From positions 1 through 43,220 of the forward strand of contig CAISTY010000183.1 of the NCBI GenBank assembly GCA_903888515.1: a stretch of DNA of 43,220 nucleotides, read 5' to 3'. The notes under the pieces were generated by a model. That model did not search any database, was not told the DNA's origin, and saw only the letters and a list, made by a program, of their open reading frames with translations. Of this stretch, positions 33,359-41,702 are shown one piece after another. The DNA is from Akkermansiaceae bacterium (lineage in GTDB: Bacteria > Verrucomicrobiota > Verrucomicrobiia > Verrucomicrobiales > Akkermansiaceae). Both the position numbers and the translations under genes were made by a program. Each line of letters starts with the position of its first letter. The stretch's first letter is position 1.

Positions 33359-34282
33359 TCACGAGGCCACCCGCGCGAGCTGCTCCCGCCGATACAGCGT
33401 GGGGGACAGCCCCACAATGCGGGCGAAACTCCGGTTGAATTGCGATAGCGACTGATAGCCTATCATAAATGCGATTTCGGAAATGCGTACTTCGTGTTTC
33501 AGCAACTCGCGTTTCGCACTTTCGATGCGGCAGCGGTTGACATAATCGGTGAGTGTCAGACCCACGGAATCCTTGAAAAGCCGGCAGAAATGCGACTCGC
33601 TCAGACCCGCCTGACTGGCGACAAGGCCCAGCGGCAACGGCTGTTCGAGGTTGGCATGAATGTATTTCCGGGCTTTGGTGATGGCGGACGGTTCTTTCCC
33701 TTCCTCGATAATGGCAAGTGTTTCAGCCTGTTCGCTGAGTTGTTCGGCGAAACTCCGCAGCAGCGTGACCATGCTCTGATAGCGCAGCGGCTTGACATGG
33801 CGGGTCTGCAAATAGGCCTTTTTCAGTTGCTCGCGCAAGGTCTTGTTCAAGGATTTGCGACCGAGTGCCCCGAGGAGTTGTTTGAACTGTTCCTCGGTAG
33901 GGGGTTTGCTGAAGACCTGGCCGGTTTTCAGGTAGCCGATGACGGTGGCACCCATCCGGATCGGCACCGCCGTCGCGCACAACCCGGCGAAACATTGGCA
34001 AGTCGTGGCACCGTTGACCTCGGCCTCATTCATGAGGCGGCGATTGGTTTCAACGCAGGCATCGCAGGTGCTTTCGATGAGATTGAGCGTTTCGCAGAAG
34101 GGGCTGCGGTTGGTGCTTTGATCGCACAGGCTCCAAGCGTCGGGATCCGCAGACACGAGGCGCAACGGCAGCCCGGTCGCAATGCGGAACGCTTCCTGGT
34201 GCATTTTATAACGATCCGAATGCGCAATGCGCCGAAGCCGTGAGTTTTCCAATTCCTGATGGGGTTGAATGGCGGTTGTCAT
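33359..34282 (-). CDS. PocR-domain AraC-family regulator
   Basis: The start is placed at the ATG at 34280-34282 (MTTAIQPHQELENSRLRRIA), giving 307 residues. The N-terminal half has Cys-rich PocR features: F-C-E-T-L, STCDACVETNRRL, C-Q-C-F-A-G-L-C, A-V-P-I-R-M and I-G-Y-L-K-T-G-Q-V, the pattern of a small-ligand or metal-sensing PocR domain. The C-terminal 100 residues hold the two AraC helix-turn-helices: L-G-L-V-A-S-Q-A-G-L-S-E-S-H-F-C-R-L-F-K and EIAFMIGYQSLSQFNRSFAR. Its end is 51 bp from the metal ATPase gene on the same strand, so it could regulate that gene, but no operator is visible. Confidence 0.88.
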   Translation of the reverse strand: MTTAIQPHQELENSRLRRIAHSDRYKMHQEAFRIATGLPLRLVSADPDAWSLCDQSTNRSPFCETLNLIESTCDACVETNRRLMNEAEVNGATTCQCFAGLCATAVPIRMGATVIGYLKTGQVFSKPPTEEQFKQLLGALGRKSLNKTLREQLKKAYLQTRHVKPLRYQSMVTLLRSFAEQLSEQAETLAIIEEGKEPSAITKARKYIHANLEQPLPLGLVASQAGLSESHFCRLFKDSVGLTLTDYVNRCRIESAKRELLKHEVRISEIAFMIGYQSLSQFNRSFARIVGLSPTLYRREQLARVAS

Positions 34283-34332
34283 TATCAAAGGTGCGGAAGA
34301 CGGGGCTAGGATAACGGGCATTCCCGAGGAAT

Positions 34333-36699
34333 TCAACTATTGTTCGGTGATTTTCTGCGGGAAATCGTCGCCACGATCAGAATCGATGCGATGGAACTCA
34401 GCGGCATCAGGATGGCAGCCAACAACGGACTCATTTTCCCGGCCATGGACACCGCCACCGTCGTGAAATTGTACAACAGGGCGAAACCGAATGCCGCCCG
34501 CACCGCCGCCGCCCGCGCCGCCGCCGTGCCCAGCAAACCGGGAAGAAACGTCATGCCCGATCCCATCAGGTAAAAGTCCGCTTTGGATTCCAACAGACTG
34601 CGATCCACCACCGGCGTGCCGGTCACCAGCGCGGCGTCGAAGGCCAGCGAATCATTCGCGCCATCCCCCAGATAAAGCGTGTCCTGACAGTCGAGCGCTT
34701 TCACATGGGCGGCTTTTTCCTCCGGGCTCAGTCCCCCGAGCGCCTGATCTAACGGGATTCCCAGGGTCCGGGCCAGTTGTTGCACTTTGGCCGGGTGGTC
34801 GCCCGAGAGGATGTGCAGCGAGAGCCCGTTGCGCTCCAAACGCCGCAGCATGGCAACCGCACCCGGACGCAGCGACTCGCGGAAACAGAACGACGCCCGC
34901 AGTTCTCCATTCATCCGGAGTTCACTAACGGGCGGTCCATCGGCAGCGGCGTCCGATTCGTCGCCCGCCCATCCGGCCTTGCCCAGCGACCACTTGTCCT
35001 CCCCGGTCATCACGCATACGCCCCGTCCCGGAAACTCGCGGGGTTCGCCGGAACCCATTTCCGCTAACAATTTTTGGCCGCGGTTGCCGAGGGTTTCCAG
35101 CAACGACCGCGCCGCCGGATGCAGCGAGCCCCGGGTCAGGCGCGCCAGTGCCAGTGCCTCCGCATCGTCGAGTCCGCATACCGCATCCGGGTTTTCCAAT
35201 ACCGGCCGCTCCAGCGTCAAGGTCCCGGTTTTGTCGAAAATCACCCGGCGAACCCGCTGCAAGCGCGGCCACAGCGTCGCCGTTCTAACAAGCACGCCCA
35301 ACCGCTCCATCGCCGAAGCCGCCATGTCGTCCGCCAGCGGAATCGCCACCCCCAGCGCACACGGACAGGATACCACGAACACCGAAATCATCGCCTGCAC
35401 CCCGGTGAGCCAGACACCCCGCCACCCCCAGAATGCCAGGGCCAGGACTCCCGCCAGCAATACACCAATCAGATAGATACGCAGCAGTTGGTCCAACCCG
35501 GGAGCCCGCCGTTCGCCGCTCGCGGGAGCCGTTAGTTTTTCTAACAATGAACCCTCCCAGCGATCATCCGCTTCCACCACCGCCCGTGTCCGGCTCAGCA
35601 GAATCGCCCCGGCGGGCAATCTGCATCCGGCCGCAAACCGCACCGCCTCGGCCTCGCCGTATATCCATTCCAAGGAAAAATCCGCCTCGTCCGCAGCCAA
35701 TACACCGCTCACCGGCAGCGCCTGACCCTTGCCTAACAAGAACCGCAGTCCCGGCGCGATGTCCTCCCGGCCGACGGTGATCTCCGGATCATCCGCGCGT
35801 GGCACGGCTTCCGGCACCGGATGTTGGCGGACCAGGCGCCGCCGGTTCCGCTCGACCGCCATGGTTTGCAAATAGCGCCCGGCCAGCATCAGAAACACGA
35901 AGATCGAGACGAAATCGAAATACAACAAGTGCTCGCGGCCCATCACCCATCCGGCGACCGATCCGAGGTAGCCCGCAATCAATCCCAGCGCAATCGGCAA
36001 GTCGATGTGCAGCAGGCCCGCCCGCACCGCCCACCACGCGCGGTCCATGAAATACCCGCCGCCCACCAGCAGCGACAACGTGGCTGATAGAAATGCGATC
36101 AGTTGGAACAATCCGGCGAATTCAAAATCCGCGGACATCCCCAGATAGACCGGCAGCGAGAATGCCATCGTGTTGAGTGCGAAGGCCCCGCATAGCCCCA
36201 ACCTTGCTGTTAGATGCCGTGCTTCGTGGTCGCCTCCCGTCGCGCCGGCGGGGGCCGCCACATAACCGAATTGGCAGAGTTCCCGCAGAAACGGCTCGAG
36301 CGCGCATTTTCCCGGCACCCATTCGAGATGCACCCGCCCGCTTGCGGGATTCGAAGCCGCTCGCAAACTCCCCGGATGCCGCGCGAACAACTTCTCCACC
36401 AGCCACACGCAACCCACACACGAAACCCCCTCCAAGCGCAGTTCCAACCTCGCCGCACCGCCGTGATCGTCCGCCTTGCGCTCCGCTTCCAACACCTTTG
36501 GCCCGAGCCAGGAAAAATCGTGGTCCTCGAACGGCCGACTGCGCACCGGAGCTACCGACAACCCGTCTTTCAAAGCGTAAAATTGCTCGAATCCCTGCTC
36601 GGCGATCAACTCCGCCACATACTCGCAACCCCGACAGCAAAACCGATCGTCCGCCGCTCCCGCGGAAAACTCCGTCCCGCAATGTGCGCAGATCGCCAT
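34333..36699 (-). CDS. Copper P-type ATPase of CcoI/FixI type
   Basis: The start is placed at the ATG at 36697-36699 (MAICAHCGTEF), giving 788 residues. The N-terminal Cys-rich domain (C-A-H-C-G, then DDRFCCRGCEYVAELI) and HMA-like G-V-S-C-V-G-C-V-W-L bind metal. The core has SVFVVSCPCALGVAIPLADD (CPC ion site), DKTGTLT (phospho-Asp), S-L-H-P-A-A and L-G-D-G-A-N-D-S. CcoI/FixI proteins move Cu+ outward for cbb3 oxidase assembly. The actuator loop reads I-Y-G-E where most family members have T-G-E. Neither cbb3 genes nor ccoS/ccoH are in the window. It seems intact. Confidence 0.88.
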   Translation of the reverse strand: MAICAHCGTEFSAGAADDRFCCRGCEYVAELIAEQGFEQFYALKDGLSVAPVRSRPFEDHDFSWLGPKVLEAERKADDHGGAARLELRLEGVSCVGCVWLVEKLFARHPGSLRAASNPASGRVHLEWVPGKCALEPFLRELCQFGYVAAPAGATGGDHEARHLTARLGLCGAFALNTMAFSLPVYLGMSADFEFAGLFQLIAFLSATLSLLVGGGYFMDRAWWAVRAGLLHIDLPIALGLIAGYLGSVAGWVMGREHLLYFDFVSIFVFLMLAGRYLQTMAVERNRRRLVRQHPVPEAVPRADDPEITVGREDIAPGLRFLLGKGQALPVSGVLAADEADFSLEWIYGEAEAVRFAAGCRLPAGAILLSRTRAVVEADDRWEGSLLEKLTAPASGERRAPGLDQLLRIYLIGVLLAGVLALAFWGWRGVWLTGVQAMISVFVVSCPCALGVAIPLADDMAASAMERLGVLVRTATLWPRLQRVRRVIFDKTGTLTLERPVLENPDAVCGLDDAEALALARLTRGSLHPAARSLLETLGNRGQKLLAEMGSGEPREFPGRGVCVMTGEDKWSLGKAGWAGDESDAAADGPPVSELRMNGELRASFCFRESLRPGAVAMLRRLERNGLSLHILSGDHPAKVQQLARTLGIPLDQALGGLSPEEKAAHVKALDCQDTLYLGDGANDSLAFDAALVTGTPVVDRSLLESKADFYLMGSGMTFLPGLLGTAAARAAAVRAAFGFALLYNFTTVAVSMAGKMSPLLAAILMPLSSIASILIVATISRRKSPNNS

Positions 36700-36932
36700 G
36701 CGCCGCAGCTTGCCCAGCCAAGAACAAAGTGCAAGGAGTTCCCTCTCAAAATGACCTGTCTGTGATCTACTGAAATCAAACAATTCAGTAATGCTGCGGA
36801 TGCTGGAAGTGCGTGTCAACCGCCGGATCGAATGCGTCAACGATCTGGAAACGAAATCGATTTTATTCTCGGAACAAAACTCTCAACAAACACTGCAATC
36901 TATTGACTTTTAATTATCTGTAGATTTTCAAC

Positions 36933-38165
36933 GTGAATATTGACTTGGAAACGAATCTGGTTTTTACTTCAAACATGATTCGCTACGAAATACCTCGAGG
37001 TTGGATTGTCTACGACCGGTTGGCCATCATGGAGGAATTGATCGGCGCAAAATCGGCGATGATGGCGCTGACTGGGATTCCCTATCAACGGAGTTGGGCT
37101 GACGAATTGCAGAGGATTCAGCTCAAGCGGGAAGTTGCGGGCACTTCGCGCATCGAAGGCGCGGAGTTTACCGAGAGGGAGCTTGATGCCGCGATGCGCG
37201 AAACAGCCCAGCAGCTCGAAACTCGTTCGCAGCGACAGGCTGCTGCTGCGGTTGCGACTTACCGGTGGCTGGCGGGACTCCCGGCGGACCTTCCGGTAGA
37301 CATGGCGCTGGTATTGGAAGTCCATCGCCGGATAGTGATGGGTTGTGATGATGACCATTGCCCGCCAGGCCGGATGCGCGAACGAGATCAGAATGTCACC
37401 TTTGGAGCTCCAAGGCATCGTGGCTGCGAGGGCGGGCAAGGTTGCAAGGACGCCATGCAAAAACTGACAGAAGCGGTCGGGTCGGTTTTCCTAGGACACG
37501 ATCCGCTGATCCAGGCGCTGGCATTGCACTACCATTTTGCCGCAATCCACCCGTTTCTTGATGGCAACGGTCGTACCGCGCGGGCGCTGGAAGCGCTGAT
37601 GCTGCAACGCACCGGGCTGCGGGACACGATGTTCATCGCCATGTCGAACTACTACTACGAGCACAAGGTCGGCTATTTGAATGCACTCCACGAAGCGGGA
37701 GACACGGGGCATGACCTGACGGCGTTTCTGAAATTCGCGTTGCGCGGCATCGAAAGCCAATGCCGGCGCTTGTTCGCGGAGATCAAGCTACAGGTCAGCA
37801 AGGCGCTATTCCGGAACACCGTAACGGATCTTTTCGGCCGACTTCAGACTCAAAGGAAACGGGCGATATCCGAGCGTCAGGCGCGCCTGCTCAACCTCCT
37901 GCTGGATGTGGATGACATCACGCTGGCAGAATTAGCCAAGCGCACCGGCCATTTTTACACCGTCAAGCAGCCTTGGAAGGCGCTGATCCGTGATTTAAAC
38001 TATCTGATCGAGTTGAAGGCGATTGCTGCGGAAGCACTGCCTGAAGGTTCTGGTTATCGGATCTTCATCCGACTCGAATGGCCGACGAAAATCACTGAAA
38101 CGGAGTTCTTCCGCCAAGTGAAAGCGATGCCGAAGGCAAAGGTTCACGGATTCCTTTCAACATAA
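36933..38165 (+). CDS. Fic-domain AMP-transferase-like protein
   Basis: A 410-residue protein starting with GTG at 36933 (alternative ATG at 36975, MIRYEIPRGW). The inhibitory helix motif [ST]-x-x-x-E-[GN] is present before the Fic core as TSRIEGAEFTERELDA. The Fic core HPFLDGNGRTARALEALML carries the catalytic His and the phosphate-binding Gly-Asn-Gly-Arg. The C-terminal 90 residues form a winged-helix domain (RQARLLNLLLDVDDITLAEL). Fic enzymes with an N-terminal inhibitory helix transfer AMP to target proteins when released. TTGACT at 36903-36908 lies in front, but no good -10 was found. It stands alone between the copper ATPase gene and the integrative element. Confidence 0.9.
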   Translation: MNIDLETNLVFTSNMIRYEIPRGWIVYDRLAIMEELIGAKSAMMALTGIPYQRSWADELQRIQLKREVAGTSRIEGAEFTERELDAAMRETAQQLETRSQRQAAAAVATYRWLAGLPADLPVDMALVLEVHRRIVMGCDDDHCPPGRMRERDQNVTFGAPRHRGCEGGQGCKDAMQKLTEAVGSVFLGHDPLIQALALHYHFAAIHPFLDGNGRTARALEALMLQRTGLRDTMFIAMSNYYYEHKVGYLNALHEAGDTGHDLTAFLKFALRGIESQCRRLFAEIKLQVSKALFRNTVTDLFGRLQTQRKRAISERQARLLNLLLDVDDITLAELAKRTGHFYTVKQPWKALIRDLNYLIELKAIAAEALPEGSGYRIFIRLEWPTKITETEFFRQVKAMPKAKVHGFLST

Positions 38166-38271
38166 TAGCACACGCCTGTTTCCAACACCGCAGTTTCTAC
38201 CACAAACGCGCTTCTGAGTCCATCGCGCAGGCCCGAGCACGGGGGGCGGGTTAAGCAGGTGAAAAAATCCA

Positions 38272-38324
38272 CCATCCACTTACCATCCACTTTACGGTGC
38301 GTTTTTGGGCGTTTATTTGCGTTT
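38272..38324 (+). promoter_or_regulatory. Candidate integrase arm sites: tandem CCATCCACTT and three phased GCGTTT
   Basis: CCATCCACTT occurs at 38272-38281 and again at 38283-38292. GCGTTT occurs at 38299-38304, 38309-38314 and 38319-38324, that is exactly 10 bp apart, one helical turn each. Short tandem, phased motifs 60-110 bp from a crossover site are the usual form of arm-type binding sites for tyrosine recombinases. Which protein binds is not known. Confidence 0.4.
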
Positions 38325-38384
38325 CCTGCCCCTTTCTCTAACTGCCTCGATTCGCTGCAATCCTTTGATTTCAATGGTTTGCGC

Positions 38385-38434
38385 TGGAGGCGGAGGCGAG
38401 AATCGAACTCGCTAATGATGGTTTTGCAAACCAT
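38385..38434 (-). tRNA. tRNA-Cys (GCA) 3' half, left attachment site (attL)
   Basis: Reading the minus strand from 38434: anticodon stem-loop ATGGT-TTGCAAA-ACCAT (anticodon GCA), a 5-nt variable loop, T arm GCGAG-TTCGATT-CTCGC, then CTCCGCC, the discriminator T and CCA. The 5' half (acceptor strand GGCGGAG and D arm) is absent. This is the displaced 3' half left when an element enters a tRNA gene. The complete tRNA should lie at the element's other end, outside the window. Not a functional tRNA. Confidence 0.85.
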
Positions 38435-38529
38435 CGGGCACCCTACATTTGCTTGGATTATTTTTCACTTTCCGATTACTTTCCGAATTGCACCTTGACG
38501 CAAGGCCGCGCAAATGCGAGAAATGCGGC

Positions 38530-39759
38530 ATGAAAAAGCCAACCCCGAGAGAGTGGATTGATAACAAAACCGGGAAAACCTATTGGCGTGTCCGGTGGAA
38601 TGACGTGAACGGAAAGGAATCGGTCAAGGTGTTCGGCACCCCCGAGGAAGCAGAGAGTCACGCCGCGATGATTCTCAAAGAGCGTGCCCGTCACGGCCGG
38701 GCTGCGGCAGTGAACTCCGATGAGATAGCCGCACTGGCATTCTGGCGCGAGTTCGCGTCAGGCGAGATGACCGCCAGTAGGGACGCGCCATCCCTTCGCG
38801 ATGTTCTCAAAGGCGCTGTCGAGCGGTTGCGCGATGGGCAATCCACTCCCGCACTGGATGACCTTCGCAAGAAGTTCATGGACGCCAAGGAGCGGGAAAA
38901 GGTTTCGGCAAGCCACTTGGCGTCGCTCAAGAATCGGGTGAAACGCTTCGTGTCATACTTCGACAAGGACGAGCCAGCCGGTTCGGTGACGACGGAAGCC
39001 GTCGAGAGGGCCATTGCTTCAATGCGGGCGGGCGGGCTTTCCCCGCAGTCAGTGAAAGGCGTCCGCACGGCGGCCCATGGATTGTTCCAGTGGGGCATGG
39101 ACCGCAACCTGGTCACGCAGAATCCCGTAACCCGCGCCAAAGCTCCTAAGGTCACCCAAGGTGAGGTGGGCACCATCACACCGTCGCAGTTCAAGGGATT
39201 GCTCCGCACGGCTTTGAAGATTCGACCACGGGCGGTTCCCTCTCTGGCCGTTTGGGGATTCTGCGGCGTGCGGCGTGCGGAAATCACCCGGCTTCGTTTT
39301 GATGACCTCGACATTGAACGGGAGGAACTTCGGATTTCGGCCCGGACCGCCAAAACGGGAGTCGCCCGATTTGTGCCGATGCCACCGGCCCTGCTGGAGT
39401 GGCTGAAAGCGGCTCAGTCGGCGGGCGTGGCACCGTTGGGCAAAATTGTTCCCGGTGACGATGAAGCGAAATCGGAAGGCCAGTTGAATCGCTGGCTGAA
39501 TGAGATCCGCGCCGGGGCCGGGATTACCGCTTGGCCGAGCAATGCGCTCCGGCATTCATTCGCCAGCCACGCCGCCGCGATGCATGACGACTTCGCCAAG
39601 GTGAGCGCGTGGTTAGGCCACAGCGGCGACACCCGCCTGCTCGTCACCCGTTACCGACACGCCGTCCCGAAAGATTCCGGTGAGGAATGGTTCAACGTCC
39701 TCCCCACCGATTCCCCAAAATCCAAGACCCGCAAAACCCGCGCCAAGAAATCCGCATGA
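38530..39759 (+). CDS. int: Tyrosine recombinase / phage-type integrase
   Basis: The start is placed at the ATG at 38530 (MKKPTPREWIDNKTGKTYWR), giving 409 residues. The arm-type N-terminal domain (V-R-W-N-D-V-N-G-K) precedes a core-binding domain (D-L-R-K-K-F-M-D-A, then V-S-A-S-H-L-A-S-L-K-N-R-V) and the catalytic domain. Catalytic residues are visible: Arg in FCGVRRAEITRL, H-x-x-R in A-L-R-H-S-F-A-S-H-A-A, L-G-H-S-G-D and the nucleophile Tyr in L-L-V-T-R-Y-R-H. The gene begins 95 bp from the tRNA-Cys half, as expected for an integrase next to its att site. It overlaps the next gene by four bases. Confidence 0.92.
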   Translation: MKKPTPREWIDNKTGKTYWRVRWNDVNGKESVKVFGTPEEAESHAAMILKERARHGRAAAVNSDEIAALAFWREFASGEMTASRDAPSLRDVLKGAVERLRDGQSTPALDDLRKKFMDAKEREKVSASHLASLKNRVKRFVSYFDKDEPAGSVTTEAVERAIASMRAGGLSPQSVKGVRTAAHGLFQWGMDRNLVTQNPVTRAKAPKVTQGEVGTITPSQFKGLLRTALKIRPRAVPSLAVWGFCGVRRAEITRLRFDDLDIEREELRISARTAKTGVARFVPMPPALLEWLKAAQSAGVAPLGKIVPGDDEAKSEGQLNRWLNEIRAGAGITAWPSNALRHSFASHAAAMHDDFAKVSAWLGHSGDTRLLVTRYRHAVPKDSGEEWFNVLPTDSPKSKTRKTRAKKSA

Positions 39760-40532
39760 AAAAGCCAACGGAGACAAAACCAAGAACCAGGACAAAGCGG
39801 AGCTATAGACAATACGTCTTTTATGCTGGAAAGGATGGTTGGTTTGCCCACGGCTTAGACAACAATTCAGGATCTCTGGTCTATGACGAGAAAACTCAGG
39901 AATATACTGCGTCGGGAAATGAAGATTCGATACTCTTTCCCAAGCTTGCCTCCGGCAAATATTCCTCCCAAGCTGATTGTCCTATCGACCAGAATCACAG
40001 ACCAAAGGCTGATTTTCTCTTGCTCCTCGCCTTAAGAGAAAGCTTCCCCACACATTCGCCGGGCAGAGTATGGAATGCCTTGAAATGGAGCGAAAAGGCC
40101 ATACAAGAAAGGATTGCCGAACGTGAGAAAATTAGGGGGAATCCTCTCCCGGAAAAGAATCTAGTATTCGCCAGGGAGATCGCCGCATCGTGGAGCAAAT
40201 TTGAATCTTACGTCGGAAAATGGTTGGCCGATATTTCTCAAAAACAGGGTGCGGGACAAATCTTTCGACGATTGGCCGGGTGGCTTGATGCCATTGAAAA
40301 AATCGAGAAGGAGGGAGTTCCACCGTCTTATCAAAAATTCTTTCGCGCCGTTGAGGAGGCAGCAAAAAACGCACAAGGGATTCCAACTCAAAAGGCAGTG
40401 CGGACGATTTACGAAAAGGGAATGAGCATTTCCCAGTTAGGGGCTGGGACTGGATTTGATACACTCAAAGACCGACTGGGATTTGAGTGGCTTCCAGCAG
40501 GAAGACGCGGACCAGCAGCACGGGGAAAATAG
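39756..40532 (+). CDS. Hypothetical protein of the integrative element
   Basis: The start at ATG 39756 overlaps the integrase stop by four bases, and the 258-residue product begins MKKPTETKPRTRTKRSYRQY. The body is AT-richer than the neighbours, with Lys/Glu-rich helices (WNALKWSEKAIQERIAEREK) and no catalytic motif that I recognise. The N-terminal repeat M-K-K-P-T of integrase and this protein suggests reused translation initiation sequence. The C-terminal segment FDTLKDRLGFEWLPAGRRGP is polar and basic. It may be a DNA-binding accessory protein; function unknown. Confidence 0.55.
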   Translation: MKKPTETKPRTRTKRSYRQYVFYAGKDGWFAHGLDNNSGSLVYDEKTQEYTASGNEDSILFPKLASGKYSSQADCPIDQNHRPKADFLLLLALRESFPTHSPGRVWNALKWSEKAIQERIAEREKIRGNPLPEKNLVFAREIAASWSKFESYVGKWLADISQKQGAGQIFRRLAGWLDAIEKIEKEGVPPSYQKFFRAVEEAAKNAQGIPTQKAVRTIYEKGMSISQLGAGTGFDTLKDRLGFEWLPAGRRGPAARGK

Positions 40533-40597
40533 GTCAGGCTTAGATCACCGATCAAAGACCCACGCAGAGGTTTTCGACTTTCTGCAGGTTTTTTCCT

Positions 40598-40801
40598 GTG
40601 AATGCTAACTCCATGCCCCAACCGGGCCAGCCCGACGAGATCCTAACCCGCCGGGAACTGGCATGTCGTCTGAAATGTTCCCTCAGACATTTTGACAAAA
40701 TCCAACAAGCCGGATGCCCGCACCTGATGTTAGGCAGGACGCGGCGTTTCATCCTCAGTGAAGTTGTCGCATGGCTCCGCCGCAAAGGGGGTGCGCTATG
40801 A
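40598..40801 (+). CDS. AlpA/excisionase-like winged-helix protein
   Basis: The 67-residue product carries the MerR-like helix-turn-helix of excisionases and AlpA regulators: I-L-T-R-R-E-L-A-C-R-L-K-C-S-L-R-H-F-D-K, then P-H-L-M-L-G-R-T-R-R-F-I-L-S-E-V-V-A-W-L. It could start at GTG 40598 or ATG 40613. It overlaps the next gene by four bases (ATGA). In integrative elements such proteins control excision or early transcription. Confidence 0.75.
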   Translation: MNANSMPQPGQPDEILTRRELACRLKCSLRHFDKIQQAGCPHLMLGRTRRFILSEVVAWLRRKGGAL

Positions 40802-41472
40802 GCGCGATCACCACCACCCGCGTTCACCGCATCCGCGAACTCGCGGCAGAGCTCGACCAGCTAGGCAAGACAGCGCTGGACAAGGCCGCCGAGGCCGGAC
40901 GCCTACTAACGGAATGCAAGGCCGGACTCGATCACGGCGCATGGCTGCCGTGGCTGGAATCGAATTTCACATTCACCGACCGCACCGCCCGCCGGTGGAT
41001 GAAACTCGCGGATGATCTGGCAACCGGGAAACTCAAATCGGACACGGTGTCCAATTTGACCGAGGCATATCGGATCACCACCGAGCCGAAGCCGGTTGAC
41101 GAATCCGCGCCGTTTGCAATGCCGCTTCCCCATCAGAAACTCGTCATGCTGGCACCTACGGGAGAATATGCCGCGATAGAGCCGATGGATGAAACCTATG
41201 TTCAAGTGACATGGACGGTGTTTGGAATCGAACCTGGTTTTTCGGATCACTGTTTGAGCACTATTGAAGGAACAAAGCGCGGCATTCACCGGGATCACGC
41301 GTGGGGATTTCTCGTGCAATGTTCATCCGTTGGATCGCGGTGGAAGAATGCCGTTCACGGTTACGCTCCGTGGACTATCAAGAAAACCGACACCACGAAA
41401 AATCCGAATCTTTATGGAAATCCGGGCTCGTGGATTGAACCCTTCATGGAGCTCGAATTTCTATCACAATGA
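40798..41472 (+). CDS. DUF3102-like phage/satellite protein
   Basis: The ATG at 40798 overlaps the preceding stop. The 224-residue product has a DUF3102-type N-terminus: E-L-A-A-E-L-D-Q-L-G-K-T-A-L-D-K-A-A-E-A-G-R-L-L, C-K-A-G-L-D-H-G-A-W-L-P-W-L, then R-T-A-R-R-W-M-K-L-A, as seen in many phage and plasmid proteins. The second half (V-Q-V-T-W-T-V-F-G onward) is not recognised. Role unknown, possibly replication or regulation. It overlaps the next small gene at 41469. Confidence 0.65.
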   Translation: MSAITTTRVHRIRELAAELDQLGKTALDKAAEAGRLLTECKAGLDHGAWLPWLESNFTFTDRTARRWMKLADDLATGKLKSDTVSNLTEAYRITTEPKPVDESAPFAMPLPHQKLVMLAPTGEYAAIEPMDETYVQVTWTVFGIEPGFSDHCLSTIEGTKRGIHRDHAWGFLVQCSSVGSRWKNAVHGYAPWTIKKTDTTKNPNLYGNPGSWIEPFMELEFLSQ

Positions 41473-41702
41473 CCGCCACCGACAAGGCCCAACTCGAAAC
41501 GGACACCTGGATAATAGAGCGGGAATCGGACTTTGCGGAGCATGACCGCCTGTGTGCGAAATATGGCGGTGGTCCTGACGCCGTCTGGCCTCCGCAGTCC
41601 GCCGACCTGCCGCCGACCGCACGCCGCAAGGAGCACGAAGTCAACCGCCTGCTTTCGATTCTCGACAACCTGCAATCCGTCACGGTTGGAGCCAGCCCAT
41701 GA
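41469..41702 (+). CDS. Small hypothetical protein of the element
   Basis: A 77-residue acidic protein (MTATDKAQLETDTWIIERES and on) between overlapping neighbours on both sides (ATGA at 41469 and at 41699). The close overlaps support that it is translated. No domain is recognised; the middle A-D-L-P-P-T-A-R-R-K-E-H-E is polar. Function unknown. Confidence 0.5.
   Translation: MTATDKAQLETDTWIIERESDFAEHDRLCAKYGGGPDAVWPPQSADLPPTARRKEHEVNRLLSILDNLQSVTVGASP

Larger units (their letters stand above)
38166..38529 (+). other. Attachment region of the integrative element (intergenic)
   Basis: A gene-free region holding, from left to right, a tandem CCATCCACTT repeat, three phased GCGTTT motifs and the tRNA-Cys 3' half that marks the left attachment site; the integrase starts at 38530. 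No other gene is visible. Confidence 0.6.

Noticed and set aside
38385-38434. A complete functional tRNA-Cys gene
   Set aside because: No GGCGGAG acceptor strand or D arm follows the anticodon arm; only the 3' half exists.
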